Source of the DNA: Ignavibacteriota bacterium
GTDB taxonomy: Bacteria; Bacteroidota; Ignavibacteria; Tepidaquicellales; Tepidaquicellaceae
Length of the DNA: 64,000 bases
Assembly: GCA_016218085.1 (NCBI GenBank)
Contig: JACREY010000022.1
Location: 83,832 to 147,831, forward strand
Direction of reading: 5' to 3'
The position numbers were made by a program, and so were the translations under genes. Below, in pieces: positions 28,867 to 37,916 of the stretch (within the stretch, counting starts at the first letter, position 1; every line of letters begins with the position of its first letter). Under the pieces are notes generated by a model. The model searched no databases and was not told the DNA's origin. It worked only from the letters and a program-made list of their open reading frames with translations.

Positions 28867-28895
28867 ATTTTTATTGATTTTTTATTTTTTATATT

Positions 28896-28931
28896 AAACT
28901 TTTTAAGTATATACTTAAAAAGTTTTTTTTT
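28896..28931 (+). terminator. Perfect inverted repeat terminator after the barrel gene
   Basis: AAACTTTTTAAGTAT (28896-28910) is followed directly by its perfect reverse complement (28911-28925) and a T run. The 15-bp palindrome is AT-rich but long. Confidence 0.75.
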
Positions 28932-28992
28932 GCCCGTTTTCATAGGCAATCTATACTGAATATTAAAATTATTCGGGATTTACTATTTTTAT

Positions 28993-30135
28993 ATGATGCA
29001 CACAAATCCAAAAATATTTATTATTGCTGGTGAAGCTTCTGGGGATGCAAATGCTGCCGGTCTTGTCACTGATATTGCAGCATTTAATAGAAATGTTACA
29101 TTTTCCGGTATTGGAGGAAGAAGGCTTCAGGAAGCAAATGTTAAAATAATTCACGAATATTCAACAATTAACTATATAGGATTTTCAAACGTTCTGAAAA
29201 ATATCGTGAAAATTAAAAGTGTGTTGAAAAATTCGGTTGAATATGTGAAGAAAGAATATCCTGACGCTATTATATTAGTCGATTTTCCGGGCTTTAACCT
29301 TAAATTTGCCGAGACAGTAAGGAAATTCTATAAAGGAAAAATCTTTTACTATATTTCCCCGCAAATCTGGGCCTGGCATAAAAGCAGAATTAAAAAAATC
29401 AGGAAATATATTGACAGGATGCTGGTAATTTTTCCTTTCGAAGTGGAATTTTATAAAAATCTAGGCTATGATGCGGATTATGTCGGGCACCCGTTGATTA
29501 AACGAATTGATGAATTCCTGTGTGATAATAAAAAAATGGGAACAGACAATCTAAAAGTTACTTTATTGCCCGGAAGCAGAATCGAAGAAATTAAAAGAAT
29601 ATTTCCTGTCCTAGCTGATGTTTCTGAAAAAATCCGACATGAATTCAAAGCTGAAATAAGCCTGATTTATCCGGATTATATCGGACCGGTTGTTTATAAA
29701 GATATTCTTAAAGGAAAAACCTGTAGCCTGATTGCAAATTCAGGAATCAGCCACTATAATACTTTGATAAACTCCGACCTCGTGATTACTAAATTCGGTA
29801 CTACTACTCTTGAACTCGGTCTGCTAGGAGTTCCGTTCCTTTCGGTTTATAAAGCAGGCCTGTCAAATTATTTAATAGCAAAATCGTTATCGGACATAAA
29901 ATATGTATCAATGCCGAATATTCTGATGAAGAAGGAAATTGTAAAGGAACTTATTCAGTATGACTTTACTTGCAGTAAAATATTAGAAGAATCCGAGAAA
30001 ATTTTAACGAACTCGAATTACAGAAATAACATGCTTGAAAATTTCAGTCAGATGAAAAAAATATTTTATGAAACACCTATACCAAAAACAGGAGCTGAAA
30101 TTATAATTGAGGAACTGAATAATAGTAAATTATGA
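28993..30135 (+). CDS. lpxB: Lipid-A-disaccharide synthase
   Basis: 380-aa GT19 enzyme that joins 2,3-diacylglucosamine-1-phosphate and UDP-diacylglucosamine to give lipid A disaccharide-1-phosphate at the inner membrane face. Family motifs: IIAGEASGDANAAGL at the N-terminus, FSGIGGRRLQEA, DFPGFNLKFAE, YYISPQIWAWHKSRIKKIRKY is present in position at about 118-138, and the C-terminal LLPGSRIEEIKR and TKFGTTTLELGLLGVP. Length is normal. First gene of a run of overlapping envelope and riboflavin genes; the lpxK start overlaps its stop by 4 nt. Confidence 0.96.
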   Translation: MMHTNPKIFIIAGEASGDANAAGLVTDIAAFNRNVTFSGIGGRRLQEANVKIIHEYSTINYIGFSNVLKNIVKIKSVLKNSVEYVKKEYPDAIILVDFPGFNLKFAETVRKFYKGKIFYYISPQIWAWHKSRIKKIRKYIDRMLVIFPFEVEFYKNLGYDADYVGHPLIKRIDEFLCDNKKMGTDNLKVTLLPGSRIEEIKRIFPVLADVSEKIRHEFKAEISLIYPDYIGPVVYKDILKGKTCSLIANSGISHYNTLINSDLVITKFGTTTLELGLLGVPFLSVYKAGLSNYLIAKSLSDIKYVSMPNILMKKEIVKELIQYDFTCSKILEESEKILTNSNYRNNMLENFSQMKKIFYETPIPKTGAEIIIEELNNSKL

Positions 30136-31178
30136 TTTATCTTCTTAGAATATTGCTGCTTCCCCTTTCTTTTGTATTTTTCATTATTGTATCGCTGAGA
30201 AATTATTTTTACAGAATTAATCTTCTAAAATCGCATTCCGTAGGAAGACCTGTAATTTCAATTGGAAATATTTCGACAGGCGGAACCGGGAAAAGCCCTT
30301 TTACTGTCTATCTTGCTGAAATTCTAATTAATAAAGGCCTTAAACCGGCAATAATTTCAAGGGGTTATAAACGGGAATCCGGAAATATTGAAACTGCATT
30401 CGATGGTGAGAAAATTACAGGAACTATTGAAAAATGCGGAGATGAACCTATGATGATGGCTTGTATTCTTGCATCTGATTATAAGAATTTTTTTATTATA
30501 ACAGGAAACAACAGAATCAAAGCAGCAGAATTCGCAATAAAATATTACAACCCGGATATTTTAATACTGGATGACGCATTCCAGCACAGAAAAATAAAAA
30601 GGAATTCTGACATTGTCTTAATTGACAACGAACATTTTAATAATAATAGATATTTAAACTTCCTGACTATTCCTTCGGGTAACCTCCGTGAATGCCTTTA
30701 TAATCTTAAACGAGCGGATGTTCTAATATTGAACAATAAATTCAACAATTCAGTAAATTCAGATTATTTTTCGAAATTCGAAAAAGATATTTTCGAACTG
30801 AATTACTCTGTAAAAGGATTTTTCGACAAAAATAATAATGAATTCAATATTGATAATTCTGACGTAATACTGTTTGCAGGTATTGCTCATCCCGAATCTT
30901 TTTTCAGGAAAGTTAAAACATACCGCTGCAATATAAAAAATGCTTACTCATTCAGGGACCATCATAAATACCGTCAGAGTGATATTGATTTTATTGCAAA
31001 AAAAGTTGCCAAAGATACCGTATTCATTACTACCGAAAAAGATTTTGTGAAAATAAGGGAATTCAAGGAATTTCATGAATATTTCCGTGTTTTATTTATG
31101 AAAATTGAATTAAATTTGAAAGATGAGAAAAAATTTATCGGTTTAATCGGGAAAATTTCAACGGAAGAGGATTTATGA
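30132..31178 (+). CDS. lpxK: Tetraacyldisaccharide 4'-kinase
   Basis: 348-aa membrane-associated kinase that phosphorylates the 4' position of the lipid A precursor, directly after LpxB in the pathway. N-terminal membrane helix (IYLLRILLLPLSFVFFIIVSL), then the LpxK P-loop SIGNISTGGTGKSPF at about residues 42-56, the conserved ISRGYKR, and DDAFQHRKI containing the catalytic Asp region at about 153. Overlaps lpxB by 4 nt (ATGA) and the following amidotransferase gene by 4 nt. Confidence 0.96.
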   Translation: MIYLLRILLLPLSFVFFIIVSLRNYFYRINLLKSHSVGRPVISIGNISTGGTGKSPFTVYLAEILINKGLKPAIISRGYKRESGNIETAFDGEKITGTIEKCGDEPMMMACILASDYKNFFIITGNNRIKAAEFAIKYYNPDILILDDAFQHRKIKRNSDIVLIDNEHFNNNRYLNFLTIPSGNLRECLYNLKRADVLILNNKFNNSVNSDYFSKFEKDIFELNYSVKGFFDKNNNEFNIDNSDVILFAGIAHPESFFRKVKTYRCNIKNAYSFRDHHKYRQSDIDFIAKKVAKDTVFITTEKDFVKIREFKEFHEYFRVLFMKIELNLKDEKKFIGLIGKISTEEDL

Positions 31179-31855
31179 GAATTGCCCTTGCAAAATCAGA
31201 TACCGGCTTCCATAGCTATGTAAACTGGCTTGAATATTTCAAGGCGGATTTCATGATTTTTGACTGGGAAGAAAATACTCCAACGGAATTTTTTGATAAT
31301 TGCGGGGGGTTGATTCTTACAGGCGGTACGGACGTGTATCCCGGATTTTATGGTGATATGGAAGAAATCAGCGATAATGATATTTATACTCCCGACAGGG
31401 ACAGCTATGAAATCGGCCTGATTGAAAAAGCATTGAACAACGGCAAACCTATTCTCGCAATTTGCAGGGGAATGCAGCTTCTGAATGTTTATTTCAAGGG
31501 CACTCTGATAAAAGATATTGAAAATGAAAAAGGAGTTAACCACAGAAAAATATCAAATAACCTGATGCGGCATCATGATATCGAGGTTAAAACCGATTCT
31601 TTGCTCTTTAAAATTGTTAAAGAAAAAGTTTATAAAGTAACAAGCACCCATCACCAGGCAGTTAAGACTCCGGGTGATGGACTTATGGTTAATGCCGTTT
31701 CATCTGACGGTGTTACCGAAGGAATTGAATTTATTGATAAAACCAGGAAGCCGTTTCTCCTGGGCATTCAGTGGCATCCGGAAAGAATGGATGATTACAA
31801 TAATCCGTTTTCGAAAAATGTTATATTAAAGTTTCTGGAAGAAATTAAAAAATAA
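31175..31855 (+). CDS. Class I glutamine amidotransferase-like hydrolase (peptidase C26)
   Basis: 226 aa of the PuuD / gamma-glutamyl hydrolase type. Nucleophile Cys in ILAICRGMQLLNVYF (about residue 91), catalytic His in LLGIQWHPERMDD with the following Glu two residues on, and the N-terminal LILTGGTDVYPGFYG. THHQAVKTPGDGL also matches the family. It is probably a gamma-glutamyl amide hydrolase or a glutaminase of unknown target. Its position between lpxK and a lipoprotein gene, with overlaps, is not explained by known lipid A biochemistry. Confidence 0.85.
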   Translation: MRIALAKSDTGFHSYVNWLEYFKADFMIFDWEENTPTEFFDNCGGLILTGGTDVYPGFYGDMEEISDNDIYTPDRDSYEIGLIEKALNNGKPILAICRGMQLLNVYFKGTLIKDIENEKGVNHRKISNNLMRHHDIEVKTDSLLFKIVKEKVYKVTSTHHQAVKTPGDGLMVNAVSSDGVTEGIEFIDKTRKPFLLGIQWHPERMDDYNNPFSKNVILKFLEEIKK

Positions 31856-32665
31856 TTGATATTGAAGCATAAGTTATACAGAATATTTTTTCTTATTTTT
31901 TTAATCGAATCAGCTTTTATCTTTACCTCTTGCTCCGGAAGCGAGGGCAAAGAAACCGAAGATATTCAATCGAAAGTATTCCTGCTGTCGCCGGGAGAAC
32001 TGAAGCAGAAAATAAACGAACAGTCTCTTAAGCTGTCTTCCCTCGATTGTGAAGGCGACATCACTATAGACTCTCCCGAAATGAACAGCGCAGGAAGCCT
32101 TACTATGAGCGCTTTCAAACCTGACAGCCTGTTTTGCAGGCTCGACGGGCCTTTCGGCATCAGTATAGCAAGATTTCTCATTACAAGAAACGATTTTATT
32201 TATTATAACGTCAGGGATAATCTTGTGATAAAAGGAGAATCAACCCCGCTGAATCTTGGAGCTATTCTGAGGATTAAACTAAGCTTCGATGACCTGCTTA
32301 GCGGATATACAAACTCCTATTTTTTTAACGATACTTCCTCCGCAGGCTCGGAAGTGTCGAAAGAAAAGGAAAACTATACACTAAAGGTTAAAGGCGCATC
32401 CCAAACAGCCGGATATTGGGTGAATTCAAAATTCTTCTATGTAGAAAAGTATGAGATTTATGACTCTGACGGAAAAACAAAACTTCAGATACTTTTTTCC
32501 GACTTTGAAAAATATGATAACGTTTATTTCCCTTCCAATGTTTATATAACGAATCCCTCGGAAAAACAGAACTTATGGATAAGCTACGGTAAAAAAGCCT
32601 TCAATAAAGGCAGACTGAAGTTTAAACTTGGAATTCCGAAAAGCGCAAAAATACTTCAATGGTAA
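31856..32665 (+). CDS. DUF4292-type outer-membrane lipoprotein
   Basis: 269 aa; TTG start directly after the upstream stop (a second in-frame TTG lies two codons later). Signal peptide with lipobox FTSC (about residue 26), acidic linker, then the DUF4292 domain: LSSLDCEGDITIDS, then FKPDSLFCRLDGPFGISIAR and a C-terminal strand-rich half. The fold is thought to resemble LolB/LolA-like lipoprotein carriers, which would fit an envelope operon; function is not established. Shares 7 nt with the next gene. The neighbours (LPS synthesis, EnvC-like protein) support an envelope-assembly role. Confidence 0.8.
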   Translation: MILKHKLYRIFFLIFLIESAFIFTSCSGSEGKETEDIQSKVFLLSPGELKQKINEQSLKLSSLDCEGDITIDSPEMNSAGSLTMSAFKPDSLFCRLDGPFGISIARFLITRNDFIYYNVRDNLVIKGESTPLNLGAILRIKLSFDDLLSGYTNSYFFNDTSSAGSEVSKEKENYTLKVKGASQTAGYWVNSKFFYVEKYEIYDSDGKTKLQILFSDFEKYDNVYFPSNVYITNPSEKQNLWISYGKKAFNKGRLKFKLGIPKSAKILQW

Positions 32666-33837
32666 TGAAAATATTTTTTCCAATATTGAGCTTTCTTCTT
32701 TTCTTATATGCGTCACTGCATGCGGATTATAATTACAGGGATGACCTCACGCGTCAGCTGAACATTTATAAAGCTGATATCGAATTTCTTAATAAAAAAA
32801 TCGAAGATGCAAAAAAGCTCATCAAACAATATGAAATGCAGCTCAGTAAAATAAATGACAGCATTGTGCTTTATACTGCTTTTACAGATAACAATGTAAA
32901 CCCTGGAAGCGATAATAAATTCTTTACCGATGAAGTAAGGTTGATTAAAACTCGGGAGAGCATAGAGAAAATGAAAGCTGATTTTCACAAGAGAATACTA
33001 TGGCTGTATAAACACGGCAGCGATTATAATACACAAGTTCTTTTCTCGTCAAAATCCTTAAATGATTTCTATGTGCGGCTCGAATACCTGAACAAAATTT
33101 CAGAAATGCGTAAAAAGGATTTCGACAGGCTGAAAAGAGAACTTTCTGTTCTGGAAGAGAAAAAAAGATTGTCTAAGATGAACCGGGATGAATACTCCCG
33201 CTTTATGCAGGAAAAAAAAGACAGCAGAAAAATCCTTCTTGAAAGAAAATCAGCAGCGGAAAAAGTGATTTCAGAACTGAAAGACGAAATCGAAATGAAC
33301 GGAAGGCAGATAGAAAGAAAACTCAACTTTACCGATAAAATCGAAAGAGAACTTTTTAATTACAACGTGTCTGCAATTTATAAAATTGACCAGTCCATAA
33401 CATATAAAAACCTCCAGTTCGGCGAAACAAAGGGCAGGCTTATCTTTCCGGTGCAGAGCGTCAATATAATTTCGGACTTCGGCAAATCCACAAACCCCGA
33501 AACAAAATCCGTCTCGTATAACAACGGAATGGATGTATCCGTTGCTAAAGGCTCAGAAGTAAGATGTATTGCGGACGGGAAGGTAGAGCTTATCTATTAT
33601 ATTCCCTATTTCGGAAATGTAATAATTATAAATCACGACGGCAACTACAGAAGCGTTTATGCAATCGTGAAGGATATAAACGTAAGCACTTATCAGATAG
33701 TCCGCGCAGGCAGCCTGATAGCAAGAACAGGCGAAAACAACAACGGACAGTGTTTTCATTTCGAACTATGGAAGGATAATTCCCCGCTCGATCCAAAACT
33801 GTGGATTAAAAGAGGCGCAAACATTAATGAAAATTGA
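32659..33837 (+). CDS. EnvC-like coiled-coil protein with degenerate M23 domain
   Basis: 392 aa exported protein: signal peptide (about 1-22), two-part coiled coil at about 30-240, and a C-terminal LytM/M23 fold at about 265-385. The zinc site is incomplete. The HxxxD motif reads N288-N-G-M-D292, the HxH motif reads C365-F-H367, and the usual YAHL reads YAIV. Two of the metal-binding or catalytic histidines are therefore replaced, as in EnvC and NlpD, which do not cut peptidoglycan but activate amidases. Role inferred: periplasmic activator of a cell-wall amidase during division. Overlaps the flanking genes. Confidence 0.85.
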   Translation: MVMKIFFPILSFLLFLYASLHADYNYRDDLTRQLNIYKADIEFLNKKIEDAKKLIKQYEMQLSKINDSIVLYTAFTDNNVNPGSDNKFFTDEVRLIKTRESIEKMKADFHKRILWLYKHGSDYNTQVLFSSKSLNDFYVRLEYLNKISEMRKKDFDRLKRELSVLEEKKRLSKMNRDEYSRFMQEKKDSRKILLERKSAAEKVISELKDEIEMNGRQIERKLNFTDKIERELFNYNVSAIYKIDQSITYKNLQFGETKGRLIFPVQSVNIISDFGKSTNPETKSVSYNNGMDVSVAKGSEVRCIADGKVELIYYIPYFGNVIIINHDGNYRSVYAIVKDINVSTYQIVRAGSLIARTGENNNGQCFHFELWKDNSPLDPKLWIKRGANINEN

Positions 33838-34493
33838 AAACCAAGACGGAAATATCAATTATACTGCCCGTTTTTAACCGAAAAAATAAAATTAGACGTG
33901 CCGTAAATTCTGTCTTAAAGCAGACATACAAAAACTGGGAATTGATTATAGTGGACGACGGCAGCAGCGACGGAACTGAAAAAGCTGTCTTTACTTATCT
34001 GAAAAAATACAATAATATCAGATATACCAGACACAGTAACAGAGGTACTGCAATCTCACTGAATGAAGGAATAAAACTTGCCTGTGGAAAATTTATTACT
34101 TTCATAGATTCTGATGATGAATACTGCAGGAATCACCTTTCAGACAGAATTTATTATTTCAGGAAATATAAAGATACAGAATTAATACACAGTACCTGCA
34201 AATTTATTGGAAGTGATGCTGATTTATTGGTCCCTGACGCTGCAGACACAAAAAAACTGATTCACCTTAAAGACTGTGTTATCGGCGCTACATTTTTCGG
34301 GAAAGCAGATGTATTCAGGAAGCTTAATGGATTCAGAAATGTTTATTCTTACGATTCTGAATTCTGCAGAAGGGCAAAAAGAAAATTCAAAATTGAAAAG
34401 ATTGATTCCCCTACTTATATTTATTACAGAAATTCAAAAGACAGCGTTCTTACCAAAATGAAAAATAAAATAAAAAAGTCAGATGGAAAATAA
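33834..34493 (+). CDS. Family 2 glycosyltransferase
   Basis: 219 aa. GT-A fold of the GT2 family: SIILPVFNRKNKIRRAVNSV, the first acidic site WELIIVDDGSSDGTE (about 37-50), NRGTAISLNEGI, and the DxD motif in FITFIDSDDEYC (about 89-100). It is short, with the acceptor part reduced. The TTG start sits in the stop of the EnvC-like gene (TTGA overlap), and ribD starts 11 nt before its end. Probably an envelope-glycan enzyme; donor and acceptor are unknown. Confidence 0.88.
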   Translation: MKTKTEISIILPVFNRKNKIRRAVNSVLKQTYKNWELIIVDDGSSDGTEKAVFTYLKKYNNIRYTRHSNRGTAISLNEGIKLACGKFITFIDSDDEYCRNHLSDRIYYFRKYKDTELIHSTCKFIGSDADLLVPDAADTKKLIHLKDCVIGATFFGKADVFRKLNGFRNVYSYDSEFCRRAKRKFKIEKIDSPTYIYYRNSKDSVLTKMKNKIKKSDGK

Positions 34494-35508
34494 AGAGTTT
34501 TTTATCGGCGAATGCATTAAACTTGCTGCAAAAGGAGCAGGAAATGTTTCACCGAATCCGCTCGTCGGATGCGTTATCGTTAAGAACAACAGAATTATCG
34601 GAAAGGGCTGGCATAGGAAATTCGGCGGGCCCCACGCGGAAGTGAATGCAATCAGTGATGCTAAGAAAAAAGGACACAGTCTGAAAAACTCAGAGCTTTA
34701 TGTTAACCTTGAACCCTGTCCGCATCACGGCAAAACTCCTCCCTGTACGGATTTGATTATTCATGAAAAAATATCTAAAGTGTTTATCGGCATCAAAGAC
34801 CCTAATAAATCCGTAAACGGAAAAGGTATTGCAAAACTCAAAAGGGCAGGAATAAAAGTTGAATACGGAATTCTCGCAAATGCATGCCGGGAACTGAATA
34901 AGTTCTTCATAAAAAGTGTAACCAAAAGACTGCCTTACGTAACTCTGAAAATCGCACAAAGCATTGACGGAAAAATCGCTCTGGATAATAATAAGTCCAA
35001 ATACATTACGGGAAATGAATCGCTTGAATTCGTCCACACCCTCAGAAGTGAATATGATGCAGTCCTTATCGGAAAAAACACTGCAAAGCTGGATAATCCC
35101 TCGCTGACAGTCAGACTCGTAAAAGGGAGAAACCCGTTCAGAATAGTCATCGACAGGAATTCAAAACTTCCCGCAAATCTAAAGCTTTTCACCGATAATA
35201 ATGCGGATAAAACTATCGTCATTAATTCAACCGACGGTAAATTCATCCCTTATAAGAATATAATCAAAGCTCTGCACGAACTTGGAATAAATTCCATACT
35301 TGTCGAAGGCGGGGCAGGTGTATTTTCTGGATTTATTAAGGAAAATCTGTTTGATGATATTTATTTTATCTCTGCCCCTGTAATTATCGGAAGCGGTATA
35401 TCCCCGTTCAGGGATTTTAAAATTACTACTTTATCTGAAGCAAAAAATATATTTTTGAATAATATTTTCCGGACTGGCAATGACCTTGTCCTTCATTATA
35501 AAAAATAA
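34483..35508 (+). CDS. ribD: Bifunctional riboflavin biosynthesis deaminase/reductase
   Basis: 341 aa. N-terminal deaminase with zinc ligands in GGPHAEVNAI and PCPHHGKTPPCTDLI; C-terminal 5-amino-6-(5-phosphoribosylamino)uracil reductase starting about residue 148 (LKIAQSIDGKIAL) with NADPH-binding features (YDAVLIGKNTAKLDNPSLTVR, ILVEGGAGVFSGFI). Catalyses two successive steps of riboflavin synthesis. Length is slightly below the E. coli enzyme. Starts inside the GT2 gene (11-nt overlap); ribE follows 12 nt downstream, so both riboflavin genes are read from the lpxB operon. Confidence 0.96.
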   Translation: MENKEFFIGECIKLAAKGAGNVSPNPLVGCVIVKNNRIIGKGWHRKFGGPHAEVNAISDAKKKGHSLKNSELYVNLEPCPHHGKTPPCTDLIIHEKISKVFIGIKDPNKSVNGKGIAKLKRAGIKVEYGILANACRELNKFFIKSVTKRLPYVTLKIAQSIDGKIALDNNKSKYITGNESLEFVHTLRSEYDAVLIGKNTAKLDNPSLTVRLVKGRNPFRIVIDRNSKLPANLKLFTDNNADKTIVINSTDGKFIPYKNIIKALHELGINSILVEGGAGVFSGFIKENLFDDIYFISAPVIIGSGISPFRDFKITTLSEAKNIFLNNIFRTGNDLVLHYKK

Positions 35509-35520
35509 AAACAAAAGCAA

Positions 35521-36153
35521 ATGTTTACAGGAATAGTAACCGATATGGGAAAAATAGTCGCCAATAAACTAAAAGGTGACAGCATAAAATTTCTGGTTGA
35601 GCCGACAATCAGGCAGTACCTCAACGATATTAAAACTGGCGACAGCATAGCAATTAACGGCGCCTGCATGACTGTCGAATCAAAGAAAGGAAATAAATTC
35701 GAATTTACAACCATCAGGGAATCACTCAGCAAAACCAATCTCGGTGATTTGAAAACAGGCAGCTATGTAAACCTCGAAAAACCGATGAGAATTAATTCAA
35801 AGCTTGATGGACATATTGTTCAGGGTCACGTGGATGCAACGGGAATTGTAAAAAAAATTAACAGACTGAAAGACAGCTGGGAATTTTTTATTGAGTTTTC
35901 ATCGAAGTTCAGGAATAACATTATCTATGTCGGTTCGATTTCGATTAACGGTGTCAGCCTCACAATAGCACAGCTTGTTAAGGAAACAAAAAAATCAGTT
36001 ACAGTGAAAGTCGCCATTATACCGCATACATTCGAAGTGACTAATTTCAGATATTTCAAACCCGGGACAAAAGTGAATATAGAATTTGACATGATGGGCA
36101 AATACGTGATGCGAAAACTTGAAGGAACGAAACCGAAAAAAATCAGGAAATAA
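35521..36153 (+). CDS. ribE: Riboflavin synthase, alpha chain
   Basis: 210 aa. Two lumazine-binding domains: MFTGIVTDMGKI and INGACMTV in the first, DGHIVQGHVDATGIV and INGVSLTI in the second, about 95 residues apart. Catalyses dismutation of two 6,7-dimethyl-8-ribityllumazine molecules to riboflavin. The tail is basic (LEGTKPKKIRK) and overlaps by 11 nt the convergent end of the GT9 gene. RibH and RibBA are not in the window. Confidence 0.96.
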   Translation: MFTGIVTDMGKIVANKLKGDSIKFLVEPTIRQYLNDIKTGDSIAINGACMTVESKKGNKFEFTTIRESLSKTNLGDLKTGSYVNLEKPMRINSKLDGHIVQGHVDATGIVKKINRLKDSWEFFIEFSSKFRNNIIYVGSISINGVSLTIAQLVKETKKSVTVKVAIIPHTFEVTNFRYFKPGTKVNIEFDMMGKYVMRKLEGTKPKKIRK

Positions 36154-37195
36154 CCGAGCTTACAAGTTCAAGTGCAACCTCGCTTTCATTTATCTTTTCC
36201 ATGCAGTCAAAAGTTTTTATGGGACAGCGGTTTCCGCCGTGTATCGCGCAGGGCCTGCATTTCAGACCTTCTGTCTGAAATATTTTATCCGCCTTTCCTA
36301 TCGGGTAAAAACCAAACTCCGGTACAGTTGCCCCGAATATTGCATTCACCTTAGTACCGACTGCATTAGCCAGATGCATCGGAGAAGAATCATTCGTGAG
36401 AAGAACTGCAGAGCGCCTGATTAATTCTGCAGACTGCAGATAGGTCAGCTTACCCGCTGCATTATAAACATTCCGGCTTTTTGAAAGAACCTTAATCTTC
36501 GAACATAATCCCGCATCTTCACTTCCCCCCGTCATCACAATCTTGTAATGAAAATCATTCAGAATTCCGATTACCTTTGCAAACTTGTAATCGGGAAATG
36601 CCTTCGTAAACCATACCGAACCCGGTGCTAATGCTATAAACTTTTCATCCTGTCCGATCTTGAATACAGTAAGAAGATTATCCACTTTTAATTTATCATC
36701 TTCGGAAGGATAAATTTTAGGAACGATAATTTCATTCCTGATTATCCCAAGAGGCGCAAGCAGGCTCAGGTTCCTGATTATCTCGTGCACATTCTTTTTG
36801 TAAACAACCCTGCTTGAATACTTAGCTGACAGGACAGAAGTATCGAATGATATTGTCTGCTTTGCACCCGAATATCTCGATATCAGTGTGCTTCGCAAAG
36901 ACCTGTGCGGTGATATTACCAACCCGAAATTCCTGCTCTGAATATCCTTTACAAGCCTGAGAAAATTCAGCAGGCCCTTCTTCTTTTTCTTTTTATCATA
37001 TAATATTATTTCCGAAATATCGGGATTGTTCTCCAATATATTTGAAACATTCGGAATGCAAAGGAATGATATTTCGGAATCGGGAAAGTCTTCTTTTAGC
37101 ACCTGTACCATAGGAAGAGTTAATATTACATCTCCCGCAAATGCAGTCTGGATTATTAAAATTTTTTTATAATCTGCTGCAGTATTATTTTTCAT
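36143..37195 (-). CDS. Family 9 glycosyltransferase, heptosyltransferase II-like
   Basis: 350 aa GT9. N-terminal IIQTAFAGDVILTLPMVQVLKEDFP is the acceptor-site pattern seen in WaaF/WaaC (residues about 14-38). C-terminal FIALAPGSVWFTKAFPDYKFAKV and LTNDSSPMHLANAVGTKVNAIFGATVPEFGFYP (by position about 265-300) match the ADP-heptose site with D-S-S-x-x-x-H. A cysteine-rich end (GLKCRPCAIHGGNRCPIK) also occurs in many GT9 enzymes. The start overlaps the LpxL-like gene by 11 nt, linking inner-core sugar addition with lipid A acylation. Confidence 0.9.
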   Translation of the reverse strand: MKNNTAADYKKILIIQTAFAGDVILTLPMVQVLKEDFPDSEISFLCIPNVSNILENNPDISEIILYDKKKKKKGLLNFLRLVKDIQSRNFGLVISPHRSLRSTLISRYSGAKQTISFDTSVLSAKYSSRVVYKKNVHEIIRNLSLLAPLGIIRNEIIVPKIYPSEDDKLKVDNLLTVFKIGQDEKFIALAPGSVWFTKAFPDYKFAKVIGILNDFHYKIVMTGGSEDAGLCSKIKVLSKSRNVYNAAGKLTYLQSAELIRRSAVLLTNDSSPMHLANAVGTKVNAIFGATVPEFGFYPIGKADKIFQTEGLKCRPCAIHGGNRCPIKTFDCMEKINESEVALELVSSVIS

Positions 37196-37916
37196 CCTTT
37201 ATATGTTTAAAGCGCCTGTGGAACCATAGCCACTGGTCGGGATTTTCTCGTATTACTTTTTCAAGTTTCTTATTTATTCTTTCGGTCAGTATTTTAATAT
37301 TCCCGTCATTGTATTCCTGAATATCATCATAATTTATTTTTTCTACAGAAATAAAATATTTATAATTTTGGTTTCTGACGCTGTATGCAAAAATCAATTC
37401 TGTTTTATATTTAAGTGCCATTTTTGCAGGTCCCGAAAATGTTGCAACCTTATGCCCGAAAAAATCCGCATAAACAGAATAAACCGGATGTGCGGACTGG
37501 TCAACAAGGAAACATACGATTTCATTCCTTAAAATCTTCTCGAATACATTCCTTATCGTAGCTCCCGTCGGAATTATCTCGTTTCCGCTTAGCTCTCTGT
37601 AATGATTCAGTTTTTCGTCAACGAATTTATTTGACTGCGGTTTTGCCAGCACGTTTAGTTTTCCCCTGAATATCTTTGCATAGGAAAATGCAGTGATTTC
37701 CCAGTTTGAAAGATGCCCGCTTATAAAAAATACACCGTTTCCCTTCTTAAGAGACTCAACTATGAGATGATGCTGTTCGAAAGAAATAAATGTATCCAGC
37801 AGCTCTTTCCTCATCCGCGGCAAATAAAGTATTTCAAAAAGATTAATGCCTAAATTAATATAACATTTCTTTAAAATATCCTGCTTCCATTTTTCGTCTT
37901 TTTCGGGGAAACACAT
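37185..37916 (-). CDS. LpxL/HtrB-like lipid A acyltransferase, main reading frame
   Basis: 243 aa in this frame of a lysophospholipid acyltransferase superfamily protein. The catalytic HxxxxD box is H(LSNWE)-type: FFISGHLSNWEITAF, with His and an acidic residue in the usual spacing, followed by KPQSNKFVDEKLNHYR, IPTGATIRNVFEKI, and FLVDQSAHPVYSVYADFFGHKVATFSG, where the LpxL family has its D-Q-(x)-FFG pattern. Transfers a secondary acyl chain to lipid A. The normal N-terminal membrane helix is missing in this frame but is found just upstream in another frame (see 37917-38071). Confidence 0.9.
   Translation of the reverse strand: MCFPEKDEKWKQDILKKCYINLGINLFEILYLPRMRKELLDTFISFEQHHLIVESLKKGNGVFFISGHLSNWEITAFSYAKIFRGKLNVLAKPQSNKFVDEKLNHYRELSGNEIIPTGATIRNVFEKILRNEIVCFLVDQSAHPVYSVYADFFGHKVATFSGPAKMALKYKTELIFAYSVRNQNYKYFISVEKINYDDIQEYNDGNIKILTERINKKLEKVIRENPDQWLWFHRRFKHIKDEK

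Noticed and set aside
36119..36424. Plus-strand frame after ribE, antisense to the GT9 gene
   Set aside because: Only a shadow of the GT9 C-terminal region; no start signal and no homology features.
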